DNA of 6,981 bases, from assembly GCF_040394755.1 (NCBI RefSeq), contig NZ_JBEBRQ010000068.1. One strand, given 5' to 3'. The position numbers and the translations under genes are program-made. Each line of letters opens with the position of its first letter. The stretch's first letter is position 1. The notes beneath the pieces are model-generated. The model was not told the origin of the DNA, did no database searches, and saw nothing but the letters and a program-made list of their open reading frames with translations. The DNA comes from Castellaniella defragrans_A (GTDB taxonomy: Bacteria; Pseudomonadota; Gammaproteobacteria; Burkholderiales; Burkholderiaceae_B). Positions 1 to 6,622 of the stretch are shown here, piece by piece.

Positions 1-308
1 AACGCATCCACCGCACCAACCTGATCGGCATGGGCGTGCTGCCGCTGGAATTCAAACCGGGCGTCAACCGCAGCACGCTGGCGCTGGACGGCACCGAAAC
101 CTACGACGTGGTGGGCCAACGCCGGCCGCGCGCCGACCTGACGCTGGTGGTGCATCGCCGCGACGGGCAAACCGTGGAAGTCCCCGTGACCTGCCGCCTG
201 GATACCGCCGAAGAAGTCTCCATCTACGAGGCGGGTGGCGTATTGCAGCGTTTCGCGCAGGACTTCCTCGAGGCCGAATCGGCCGGCGCGGCCCGTCATG
301 CGGGTTGA
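1..308 (+). CDS. acnD: Fe/S-dependent 2-methylisocitrate dehydratase AcnD, C-terminal end (partial)
   Basis: Only the last 101 codons are present; the reading frame is open from base 3 and stops with TGA at 306-308. The fragment begins RIHRTNLIGMGVLPLEF, the conserved C-terminal swivel-domain motif of the aconitase superfamily; its arginine lies in the substrate-binding region in aconitases. The tail carries TCRLDTAEEVSIYEAGGVL, which I recognise as typical of AcnD rather than of housekeeping AcnA. AcnD dehydrates 2-methylcitrate to 2-methylaconitate using a 4Fe-4S cluster in the cytoplasm. The cluster cysteines lie upstream of the window and cannot be checked. PrpF follows 32 bases downstream, which is the usual partner arrangement because AcnD needs PrpF to replace PrpD. 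The alternative, a generic aconitase, is unlikely given this tail and neighbour. Confidence 0.9.
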   Translation, partial: RIHRTNLIGMGVLPLEFKPGVNRSTLALDGTETYDVVGQRRPRADLTLVVHRRDGQTVEVPVTCRLDTAEEVSIYEAGGVLQRFAQDFLEAESAGAARHAG

Positions 309-329
309 TCGGTCACATTGACAGTTTCC

Positions 330-333
330 AGGA
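330..333 (+). promoter_or_regulatory. Ribosome binding site that fixes the prpF start
   Basis: AGGA lies 7 bases upstream of the ATG at 341. This favours that codon over the TTG at 305 in the same frame, which overlaps the acnD stop codon and would add 12 non-conserved residues. Confidence 0.6.
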
Positions 334-340
334 CGGCACC

Positions 341-1534
341 ATGGCTCATGCACCTCAAATCAGGATTCCCGCCACCTATATGCGCGGAGGCACCAGCAAA
401 GGCGTGTTCTTCAAGCTGACGGACCTGCCCCGCGAGGCCCAGGTTCCCGGCCCCGACCGCGACGCGCTGCTGCTGCGCGTGATCGGCAGCCCCGACCCTT
501 ATGGCAAACAGATCGACGGCATGGGCGGGGCTACTTCCAGTACCAGCAAGACCGTCATCCTGTCCAAAAGCTCGCGGCCCGATCACGACGTCGATTATCT
601 GTTCGGCCAGGTTTCCATCGACCAGGCTTTCGTCGACTGGAGCGGCAACTGCGGCAACCTGTCGGCCGCCGTGGGGCCTTTCGCCATTGCCAATGGCCTG
701 GTCGACGCGGGGCGCGTGCCCGCCAACGGCGTGGCCGTGGTGCGCATCTGGCAGGCCAATATCGGCAAGACCATCGTCGCCCACGTGCCCATCACCGATG
801 GCGCGGTGCAGGAAACGGGCGACTTCGAACTCGATGGCGTCACCTTCCCGGCCGCCGAAGTGCGCATCGAGTTCCTGGACCCGGCCGAAGAAGGCGAAGA
901 GGGCGGCGCGATGTTTCCCACCGGCAATCTGGTCGACGACCTGGAAGTACCGGGCGTGGGCACGTTCAAGGCCACTTTCATCAACGCCGGTATTCCCACC
1001 ATCTTTTTGCAGGCCCAGGCGCTGGGCTACACAGGCACCGAGTTGCAGGACGACATCAACGGCGATGCGGCCGCGCTGGCCCGTTTCGAAACCATCCGCG
1101 CCCATGGCGCCGTGCGCATGGGCCTGATCGACGCGCCGGAGCAGGCCGCCGGGCGCCAGCACACGCCCAAGGTCGCTTTCGTGGCGCCGCCGGCCGACTA
1201 TGTGGCTTCCAGCGGCAAGCGTATCGCCGCGGGCGACATCGACTTGCTGGTGCGCGCCTTGTCCATGGGAAAACTGCATCACGCCATGATGGGCACGGCA
1301 TCGGTGGCCATCGCCACGGCCGCGGCGGTGCCGGGCACACTGGTCAACCTGGCTGCGGGCGGCGGCGAGCGCGACGGCGTGCGTTTCGGACATCCGTCAG
1401 GCACGCTGCGCGTGGGCGCGCAGGCGCGTCAGGTCGATGGCGTCTGGACCGTCACCAAGGCCATCATGTCGCGCAGCGCGCGCGTGCTGATGGAAGGACG
1501 CGTGTGCGTGCCCTGGGCGCCCCGGGTGTCGTAG
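341..1534 (+). CDS. prpF: 2-methylaconitate cis-trans isomerase PrpF
   Basis: The protein is 397 residues, normal for PrpF. It opens with RIPATYMRGGTSKGVFF (residues 8-24), the family's N-terminal signature. GGATSSTSK at 62-70 and SGNCGN at 101-106 place K70 and C104 where PrpF proteins have the lysine and cysteine known to be needed for activity (about K73 and C107 in the Shewanella enzyme, from memory). The fold is the diaminopimelate epimerase-like double domain. PrpF isomerises the 2-methylaconitate made by AcnD so that an aconitase can rehydrate it to 2-methylisocitrate. The ATG at 341 is chosen because AGGA at 330-333 sits 7 bases ahead and the homologous region starts just after it. 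A TTG at 305 in the same frame overlaps the acnD stop but has no clear ribosome site. The gene is probably co-transcribed with acnD. Confidence 0.95.
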   Translation: MAHAPQIRIPATYMRGGTSKGVFFKLTDLPREAQVPGPDRDALLLRVIGSPDPYGKQIDGMGGATSSTSKTVILSKSSRPDHDVDYLFGQVSIDQAFVDWSGNCGNLSAAVGPFAIANGLVDAGRVPANGVAVVRIWQANIGKTIVAHVPITDGAVQETGDFELDGVTFPAAEVRIEFLDPAEEGEEGGAMFPTGNLVDDLEVPGVGTFKATFINAGIPTIFLQAQALGYTGTELQDDINGDAAALARFETIRAHGAVRMGLIDAPEQAAGRQHTPKVAFVAPPADYVASSGKRIAAGDIDLLVRALSMGKLHHAMMGTASVAIATAAAVPGTLVNLAAGGGERDGVRFGHPSGTLRVGAQARQVDGVWTVTKAIMSRSARVLMEGRVCVPWAPRVS

Positions 1535-1569
1535 GCAGGTCGCATCCGGTTCCCGTGGCCAAGGCCTTT

Positions 1570-1596
1570 GATGGGCGGCGCCCAGCGCCGCCCATC
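1570..1596. terminator. Perfect 12-bp hairpin between convergent prpF and prpC
   Basis: GATGGGCGGCGC at 1570-1581 pairs exactly with GCGCCGCCCATC at 1585-1596 around a 3-base loop (CCA). It starts 35 bases after the prpF stop and ends 5 bases before the prpC stop codon on the opposite strand, so it can serve both converging transcripts. On the + strand it is followed, after a short gap, by a weak T-rich run (TTATTT at 1602-1607). On the - strand there is no T tract. It is very likely a shared transcription stop or 3'-end stabilising stem; intrinsic termination strength is uncertain because the U runs are poor. Confidence 0.75.
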
Positions 1597-1601
1597 GCGG
1601 C

Positions 1602-2789
1602 TTATTTGCGCTTTTCGATGGGGAGGAACTTCTGGTCCTCGGGGCCGACGTAGTTGGCCGTCGGGCGGATGATCTTGTTGTCGATGCGCTGTTCGAGGAT
1701 GTGCGCCGACCAGCCGGCAGTGCGCGCGATGACGAACAGCGGCGTGAACATGGCGGTGGGCACGCCCATCATGTGGTAGGACACGGCCGAGAACCAGTCC
1801 AGGTTCGGGAACATGCGCTTGACCTCCCACATCACGGATTCCAGGCGCTCGGCGATGTCGTACATCTTGGTCGAACCGGCCTTTTTGGAGAGCTTCTGGG
1901 CCACGGATTTGATGACCTTGTTGCGCGGGTCGGAAACCGTGTAGACCGGGTGCCCGAAACCGATGATGACCTCTTTGGCCTCGACGCGGCGGCGGATGTC
2001 GGCCTCGGCCTCGTCGGGATTGTCGTAGCGTTTCTGGATTTCGAAGGCGACCTCGTTGGCGCCGCCGTGCTTGGGGCCGCGCAGCGCGCCGATCGCGCCG
2101 GTGATGGACGAATAGATGTCCGAACCCGTGCCGGCGATCACCCGGCCGGTGAAGGTCGAGGCGTTGAACTCGTGCTCAGCGTACAGGATCAGCGAGGTGT
2201 GCATGGCGCGCACCCAGTCCTGACTGGGCGTCTCGCCGTGCAGCAGGTGCAGGAAGTGCCCGCCGATGCTGTCGTCGTCGGTCTGGACGTCGATGATGCG
2301 GCCGTTATGGCTGTAGTGGTACCAGTACAGCAGGGCCGAACCCAGGCTCGCCATCAGGCGGTCGGCGATGTCGCGCGCGTCGGCAAGGTTGTGATCGTCT
2401 TTTTCAGGCAGCACGCAGCCCAGCACCGAGGCGGCCGTGCGCATCACGTCCATCGGATGACTGGCGGCGGGCAGGGCCTCGAGGGCGGCCTGAACCTGGG
2501 CGGGCAGGCCGCGCAGGCGGCGCAGTTTTTCCTTGTAGGCCTTGAGCTCGGCCTTGGTCGGTAGCTTGCCGTGGATCAGCAGGTGGGCGACTTCCTCGAA
2601 TTCGCAGGTCTCGGCGATGTCCAGGATATCGTAGCCGCGGTAGTGCAGGTCGTTGCCGCTGCGGCCCACAGTGCAGAGCGCGGTGTTGCCTGCGACGACA
2701 CCCGAGAGCGCGACGGATTTCTTGGGTTTGGGGCCCGCGGCGGCGGGCTCGGCGGGCGTTTTGGCAGTGGTCTTGGATTTTGTGGCCAT
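1602..2789 (-). CDS. prpC: 2-methylcitrate synthase PrpC
   Basis: This 395-residue member of the citrate synthase family condenses propionyl-CoA with oxaloacetate to give 2-methylcitrate, the entry step of the methylcitrate cycle. Visible motifs are GNDLHYRGYDI (45-55), HPMDVMRT (111-118, typical of PrpC), EHEFNAST (205-212), GPKHGGAN (238-245), GFGHPVY (277-283) and NLDWFSAV (329-336). By analogy with citrate synthase the catalytic residues are H241, H280 and D331. The first 25 or so residues are a low-complexity tail rich in lysine, alanine and proline, slightly longer than in enteric PrpC. The start is supported by AGGAG at 2796-2800, 6 bases ahead. PrpB ends 18 bases upstream, so the two genes almost certainly share a transcript. 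PrpC enzymes usually have some citrate synthase activity; housekeeping GltA is less likely given the HPMDVMRT motif and the neighbours. Confidence 0.96.
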   Translation of the reverse strand: MATKSKTTAKTPAEPAAAGPKPKKSVALSGVVAGNTALCTVGRSGNDLHYRGYDILDIAETCEFEEVAHLLIHGKLPTKAELKAYKEKLRRLRGLPAQVQAALEALPAASHPMDVMRTAASVLGCVLPEKDDHNLADARDIADRLMASLGSALLYWYHYSHNGRIIDVQTDDDSIGGHFLHLLHGETPSQDWVRAMHTSLILYAEHEFNASTFTGRVIAGTGSDIYSSITGAIGALRGPKHGGANEVAFEIQKRYDNPDEAEADIRRRVEAKEVIIGFGHPVYTVSDPRNKVIKSVAQKLSKKAGSTKMYDIAERLESVMWEVKRMFPNLDWFSAVSYHMMGVPTAMFTPLFVIARTAGWSAHILEQRIDNKIIRPTANYVGPEDQKFLPIEKRK

Positions 2790-2799
2790 AAGAATCTCC
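2787..2799 (-). repeat. 13-base translation-initiation leader shared with mdh (copy at prpC)
   Basis: On the - strand GGAGATTCTTATG covers the ribosome binding site, spacer and start codon of prpC. The same 13 bases occur at the mdh start. The two proteins are not homologous, so the match is confined to the initiation region. Confidence 0.6.
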
Positions 2800-2807
2800 T
2801 GGTTGAC

Positions 2808-3701
2808 TTATCGGGCCTTGCCCTGTTGGAACAGGGCGTCGAGCTGTGCTTCCAATCGATGATATCCAATGCGGTCGTACAGTTCCTCGCGGGTCTGCAT
2901 CATGTCGATGACGTTGCGCTGGTGCCCGTCGCGGCGGATGGCCGTGTAGACGGCCTCGGCCGCCTTGTTCATGGCGCGGAAGGCCGACAGGGGGTAGAGC
3001 ACCATGCCCACGCCGGCGCCGGCGAGGTCCTGGACGGAGAACAGCGGCGTCTGGCCGAATTCGGTGATGTTGGCGAGGACGGGGACCGCGAGGGCCTGCG
3101 TGAATCGCGCGTAGGTTTCGAGATCGTAGGAGGCCTCGGCGAAGATCGCGTCGGCGCCGGCCTCGACGCAAGCCTGCGCGCGCTCGAGCGCCGCGTCCAC
3201 CCCGTCGACCGCGATCGCGTCGGTGCGCGCGATGATGTAGAAGTCATTGTCGGTGCGCGCGTCCACGGCGGCCTTGACGCGGTCGGCCATCTCGTCGACG
3301 CTGACGATTTCCTTGCCGGGGCGGTGCCCGCAGCGCTTGGCCCCCACCTGGTCCTCGATGTGGCAGCCGGCGGCGCCGAACTTGACCAGGGACTTGATGG
3401 TGCGGGCGATGTTCAGCGCCGAGGGGCCAAAACCCGTGTCGATGTCCACCAGCAGCGGCGTGTCGCACACATCGGTGATGCGGCGGATGTCGGTGAGCAC
3501 GTCATCGAGCGTGTTGATCCCCAGATCGGGCACACCCAGCGAGCCGGCGGCGACGCCGCCGCCCGACAGATAGATGGCGCGATAGCCCGCGCGTTGCGCA
3601 AGCAGGGCGTGGTTGGCGTTGATGGCGCCGATGATTTGCAGGGGGGATTCGTCTTTGAGGGCCTGGCGAAAGCGCATGCCAGGGGAGGCGGGTCGGGTCA
3701 T
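2808..3701 (-). CDS. prpB: 2-methylisocitrate lyase PrpB
   Basis: The protein has 297 residues, the normal length for PrpB in the isocitrate lyase/PEP mutase superfamily. It cleaves 2-methylisocitrate to pyruvate and succinate in the cytoplasm, using Mg2+. The active-site loop reads KRCGHRPGK (122-130) with catalytic C124; this KRCGH form is the methylisocitrate lyase version of the KKCGH signature of isocitrate lyases. LLVDIDTGFG (83-92) supplies the metal- and substrate-site aspartates D86 and D88, and SGGGVAAGSLGVPDLG (46-61) is the substrate-binding loop. The ATG at 3701 is preceded by AGGAG (3709-3713) at 7 bases. An open frame continues 21 codons upstream to 3764 but runs through the intergenic hairpin and has no family resemblance. 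The succinate product feeds the succinate dehydrogenase encoded at the right end. Confidence 0.96.
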   Translation of the reverse strand: MTRPASPGMRFRQALKDESPLQIIGAINANHALLAQRAGYRAIYLSGGGVAAGSLGVPDLGINTLDDVLTDIRRITDVCDTPLLVDIDTGFGPSALNIARTIKSLVKFGAAGCHIEDQVGAKRCGHRPGKEIVSVDEMADRVKAAVDARTDNDFYIIARTDAIAVDGVDAALERAQACVEAGADAIFAEASYDLETYARFTQALAVPVLANITEFGQTPLFSVQDLAGAGVGMVLYPLSAFRAMNKAAEAVYTAIRRDGHQRNVIDMMQTREELYDRIGYHRLEAQLDALFQQGKAR

Positions 3702-3758
3702 GAGGAGGCTCCTGTGCGCACCCGGCGCCTGTCGTTGCCGGGATATTTGGCCTTGGCG

Positions 3759-3797
3759 CCCCATGCCCGCCAGACGTAGCGGCTGGCGGGCATGGGG
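3759..3797 (-). terminator. Perfect 15-bp hairpin downstream of mdh, upstream of prpB
   Basis: CCCCATGCCCGCCAG (3759-3773) pairs perfectly with CTGGCGGGCATGGGG (3783-3797) around a 9-base loop. It begins 7 bases after the mdh stop codon in the direction of mdh transcription and ends about 57 bases before the prpB start. Position and strength fit an mdh terminator, but no U tract follows on the - strand. It could therefore be a partial terminator, or an RNA-stabilising or processing stem that lets some transcription continue into prpBC. Confidence 0.65.
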
Positions 3798-3804
3798 GGA
3801 TACT

Positions 3805-4791
<987 letters not shown>

Positions 4792-4794
<3 letters not shown>

Positions 4795-4804
4795 AAGAAT
4801 CTCC
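4792..4804 (-). repeat. 13-base translation-initiation leader shared with prpC (copy at mdh)
   Basis: This is the same - strand GGAGATTCTTATG as at the prpC start (2787-2799), spanning Shine-Dalgarno, AT-rich 6-base spacer and ATG of mdh. Confidence 0.6.
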
Positions 4805-4846
4805 GAGGGGATGAATGGCGGAAATGAGGATTCGAGTTAACGGAAA

Positions 4847-4875
4847 AGATTAGTTTATTCCAACTCGTGCGTCAA
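4847..4875 (-). promoter_or_regulatory. Probable sigma70 promoter of mdh
   Basis: Reading the - strand, TTGACG (4870-4875) matches the -35 consensus at five of six positions. It is followed by a 17-base spacer and TAATCT (4847-4852), a weaker -10 (three of six). Transcription would start near 4840, giving mdh a leader of about 45 bases. It lies in the AT-rich divergent gap, with the palindrome at 4879-4897 three bases upstream of the -35 box. Confidence 0.5.
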
Positions 4876-4878
4876 GAA

Positions 4879-4897
4879 TCTTATATCTTATATAAGA
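4879..4897. promoter_or_regulatory. Operator-like AT-rich palindrome, candidate GntR binding site
   Basis: The 19 bases form two nested symmetries. TCTTATAT (4879-4886) and ATATAAGA (4890-4897) are an inverted repeat around CTT. The right part, TCTTATATAAGA (4886-4897), is itself a perfect 12-bp palindrome. CTTATAT is also directly repeated at 4880-4886 and 4887-4893. It sits between the mdh -35 box (4870-4875) and the candidate -35 of the GntR gene (4909-4914), next to a gene for a GntR protein. GntR regulators commonly bind such short AT-centred palindromes near their own gene. The sequence symmetry is seen directly; the binding protein is inferred. Confidence 0.6.
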
Positions 4898-4908
4898 CAC
4901 AAGAGTAT

Positions 4909-4938
4909 TAGACAGAAGACACGTCCTCATGCGACAAT
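4909..4938 (+). promoter_or_regulatory. Candidate promoter for the GntR-sdhCDA direction
   Basis: TAGACA (4909-4914) is five of six to the -35 consensus. After 18 bases comes GACAAT (4933-4938), four of six to the -10 consensus. Transcription would begin about 15 bases before the ATG at 4960, leaving almost no leader. The AT-rich run just after (AATAAAAAA) would help melting. A competing -10 at 4906-4911 (TATTAG) lacks a good -35. Confidence 0.35.
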
Positions 4939-4959
4939 AAAAAAGTTTCGTTTTGCAGC

Positions 4960-5754
4960 ATGGCCGCCACCGCAGGCCCCCTCTCCATGTCCGATTCATC
5001 CCCGACCGACCGAGTCCACGAGCTGGGCCGCGCCAACAGCGCCGCCTTCAGCCCGTTGTACCAGCAGATCAAGGGCCTGATCCTTCAGGGGCTGGATCGG
5101 GGCGAATGGAAGCCCGGCGAGGCCATCCCCAGCGAGTTCGAGCTCGCCGCCCGTTTCCAGGTCAGCCAGGGCACGGTGCGCAAGGCCATCGACGAACTGG
5201 CGGCCGACAATCTCGTGATCCGCCGCCAGGGCAAGGGCACCTTCGTGGCCACCCATAACGAGGCCAAGGTCCGCTACCGGTTCCTGCGCCTGGCGTCCGA
5301 CGACGGCCAGCAGGCCGTGCCCACCAGCCAGATACTGGATTGCCGCCGCGCCAAGGCGCCCGCCGATGTGGCGCAGGCGCTGGACCTGCGCGCCGGCGAT
5401 GTCGTGGTCAATATGCGCCGCGTGCTGTCCTTCGACGATATTCCCACCATTCTCGACGATATCTGGCTGCCGGGCGGGGCCTTCAAGGGCCTGACGATGG
5501 AGTCCCTGACGCGCTACCGGGGGCCGGTCTACGCCTTGTTCGAGACCGAATTCGGCGTGAGCATGGTCCGCGCCGAGGAAAAATTGCGGGCCGTGGCCGC
5601 CAGCGCCGCGCAGGCCGAGTGGCTGCGGGTCGCGGTGGGCAGCCCCCTGCTGCAGGTCGAGCGCGTGTCCTACACTTTCGGCGATCGGCCCATGGAACTG
5701 CGCCGGGGCCACTACCTGACCGAGCGCTATCATTACCGGAACAGTTTGAATTGA
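4960..5754 (+). CDS. GntR/HutC-family transcriptional regulator with UTRA ligand domain
   Basis: The protein has 264 residues. An N-terminal winged helix-turn-helix starts at about residue 31 (FSPLYQQIKGLILQGL) and includes IPSEFELAARFQVSQGTVRKA and the wing VIRRQGKGTFVA, the classical GntR DNA-binding pattern. Roughly residues 115-255 form a UTRA-type effector domain, recognisable by the LRAGDVVVNMRRVLSFDDIP segment, the LTRYRGPVYALFETEFGV stretch and the C-terminal RGHYLTERYHYR motif. It lies between mdh (divergent) and sdhC, which starts 69 bases downstream, so it probably controls these genes and itself. The ligand is unknown; a methylcitrate- or TCA-cycle acid would fit the context. A GntR regulator of propionate genes called PrpQ has been proposed in proteobacteria (from memory, not checked), and this could be a relative. 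The start is uncertain: ATG 4960 and ATG 4987 both lack a clear ribosome site. No confident promoter or terminator is seen in 5755-5823. Confidence 0.9.
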   Translation: MAATAGPLSMSDSSPTDRVHELGRANSAAFSPLYQQIKGLILQGLDRGEWKPGEAIPSEFELAARFQVSQGTVRKAIDELAADNLVIRRQGKGTFVATHNEAKVRYRFLRLASDDGQQAVPTSQILDCRRAKAPADVAQALDLRAGDVVVNMRRVLSFDDIPTILDDIWLPGGAFKGLTMESLTRYRGPVYALFETEFGVSMVRAEEKLRAVAASAAQAEWLRVAVGSPLLQVERVSYTFGDRPMELRRGHYLTERYHYRNSLN

Positions 5755-5823
5755 ATTCTGGATGGGCGAAAATGCCTGTTTCGAGGATACGCACCATGAC
5801 ATTGTTTAATCAAAGAGGCCATC

Positions 5824-6237
5824 ATGTCTGAACCCGCCATAAAGCCGCGTCCGCAGTTCCGGAACCTGGGCTTGAACGATCTGCTGAGCTATCGGCAACC
5901 CCCGGCCGCCAAGTCCTCCATTCTGCATCGCATCAGCGGGGCGCTGCTGTTCCTCGCGCTGCCCATCGTGCTCGTGCCGCTGTTTGCGCAAAGCGTCCAG
6001 TCCCCGGCGACTTTCGCCGCCATGCAGTCCTGGGTGGCGCATCCCTTCTGTAAGATCGTCCTGCTGGTCCTGATGTGGGGTTATTTCCATCACTTCTGCG
6101 CGGGTATTCGCTACCTGCTGCTGGACCTGCACATCGGCAACGCCCGCGAGCCCTCCCAGCGTTCGGGTGCCCTGGTGCTGGGCGTCGGCCTCGCGCTGAC
6201 CGTCGTGTTCGGTTTGAAACTGTTTGGAGTCTGGTAA
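5824..6237 (+). CDS. sdhC: Succinate dehydrogenase cytochrome b556 subunit SdhC
   Basis: This 137-residue membrane protein has three predicted transmembrane helices (about residues 38-56, 72-100 and 115-135). With SdhD it anchors complex II in the inner membrane, binds heme b and reduces ubiquinone. SSILHRISGALLF (31-43) aligns with the enteric quinone-site segment, with S32 and R36 matching E. coli S27 and R31. YFHHFCAGIRYLLLD (87-101) is the helix II signature, with H90 as the expected axial heme ligand. AGAGG at 5814-5818 lies 5 bases before the ATG, confirming the start. The stop codon TAA overlaps the sdhD ATG by one base (TAATG), which indicates coupled translation. Confidence 0.95.
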   Translation: MSEPAIKPRPQFRNLGLNDLLSYRQPPAAKSSILHRISGALLFLALPIVLVPLFAQSVQSPATFAAMQSWVAHPFCKIVLLVLMWGYFHHFCAGIRYLLLDLHIGNAREPSQRSGALVLGVGLALTVVFGLKLFGVW

Positions 6238-6620
6238 TGGCCCACCAAGAACGCATTGGCCGCAAGCGCCTGGTTGTCGGCGCCCACTACGGTACGCGGG
6301 ATTTCATCGTTCAGCGCGCGACCGCCGTCATCATGGCGCTCTACACCCTGGCCCTGGTGCTGTACGCCGTATTCGTCCCCAGCCTGAATTTCGAGTCCTG
6401 GCGCGCTTTCTTTTCGTTCACCGTCGGGGTCCTGCCGCTGGGCCAGCTCCTGGCGACGGTCGCCTTCTTCTCGCTTGCCTGGCATGCCTGGGTGGGTGTG
6501 CGCGACATCTGGATGGACTACGCCCATCCCGACGGATTGCGCTTGCTCCTGCAGGTGCTGACCATCGTGTGGCTGATGGCCGCGGTGGTTTTCTTTGCTC
6601 AAATTCTCTGGAGTCTATAA
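6237..6620 (+). CDS. sdhD: Succinate dehydrogenase membrane anchor subunit SdhD
   Basis: The protein is 127 residues with three predicted transmembrane helices (about 27-48, 63-88 and 103-124). RLVVGAHYGTRDFIVQRATA (11-30) is the family's N-terminal region. HAWVGVRDIWMDY (83-95) is the conserved helix II end, where D94 and Y95 match the enteric D82 and Y83; the tyrosine contributes to the ubiquinone site. With SdhC it forms the heme b and quinone-binding anchor of complex II. The start at 6237 shares one base with the sdhC stop. The frame stays open further upstream (to 6075) inside sdhC, but that part has no family resemblance. It ends 2 bases before the sdhA start codon. Confidence 0.94.
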   Translation: MAHQERIGRKRLVVGAHYGTRDFIVQRATAVIMALYTLALVLYAVFVPSLNFESWRAFFSFTVGVLPLGQLLATVAFFSLAWHAWVGVRDIWMDYAHPDGLRLLLQVLTIVWLMAAVVFFAQILWSL

Positions 6621-6622
6621 CC

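Noticed and set aside
296..1393. 365-residue open frame on the - strand opposite prpF
   Set aside because: It lies wholly antisense to the well-supported prpF, has histidine/glycine/alanine-rich composition typical of high-GC shadow frames, and shows no family motif.
1701..2564. 287-residue open frame on the + strand opposite prpC
   Set aside because: It is a shadow of prpC, rich in Gly/Val/His/Asp repeats, with no supporting ribosome site or motif.
3721..3742. Small stem CCCGGC/GCCGGG in the prpB leader
   Set aside because: A six-base GC stem with a 10-base loop is common in DNA of this composition; there is no riboswitch-like structure around it.
2571..3779. 402-residue open frame on the + strand opposite prpC/prpB
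   Set aside because: It spans two real genes and their intergenic gap on the other strand, with composition reflecting codon-position GC bias and no recognisable domain.
4824..4930. Inverted pair ATGAGGA (4824-4830) and TCCTCAT (4924-4930) framing the divergent promoter region
   Set aside because: Seven-base arms 93 bases apart are expected by chance in a region of this size and are not tied to any promoter element.
4996..5802. 268-residue open frame on the - strand opposite the GntR gene
   Set aside because: It is antisense to a clear GntR/UTRA protein, with shadow-type composition and no motif.
5755..5823. Possible internal promoter for sdhC between the GntR gene and sdhC
   Set aside because: TTGAAT (5746-5751) with GAAAAT (5768-5773), and TTTAAT at 5805-5810, were considered. 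The first pair is weak with a short spacer, and the second has no -35 and would start inside the ribosome site.
5340..5831. 163-residue + strand frame overlapping the GntR gene end and sdhC start
   Set aside because: It is an arginine/glycine-rich out-of-frame reading of the GntR gene with no ribosome site or family resemblance.
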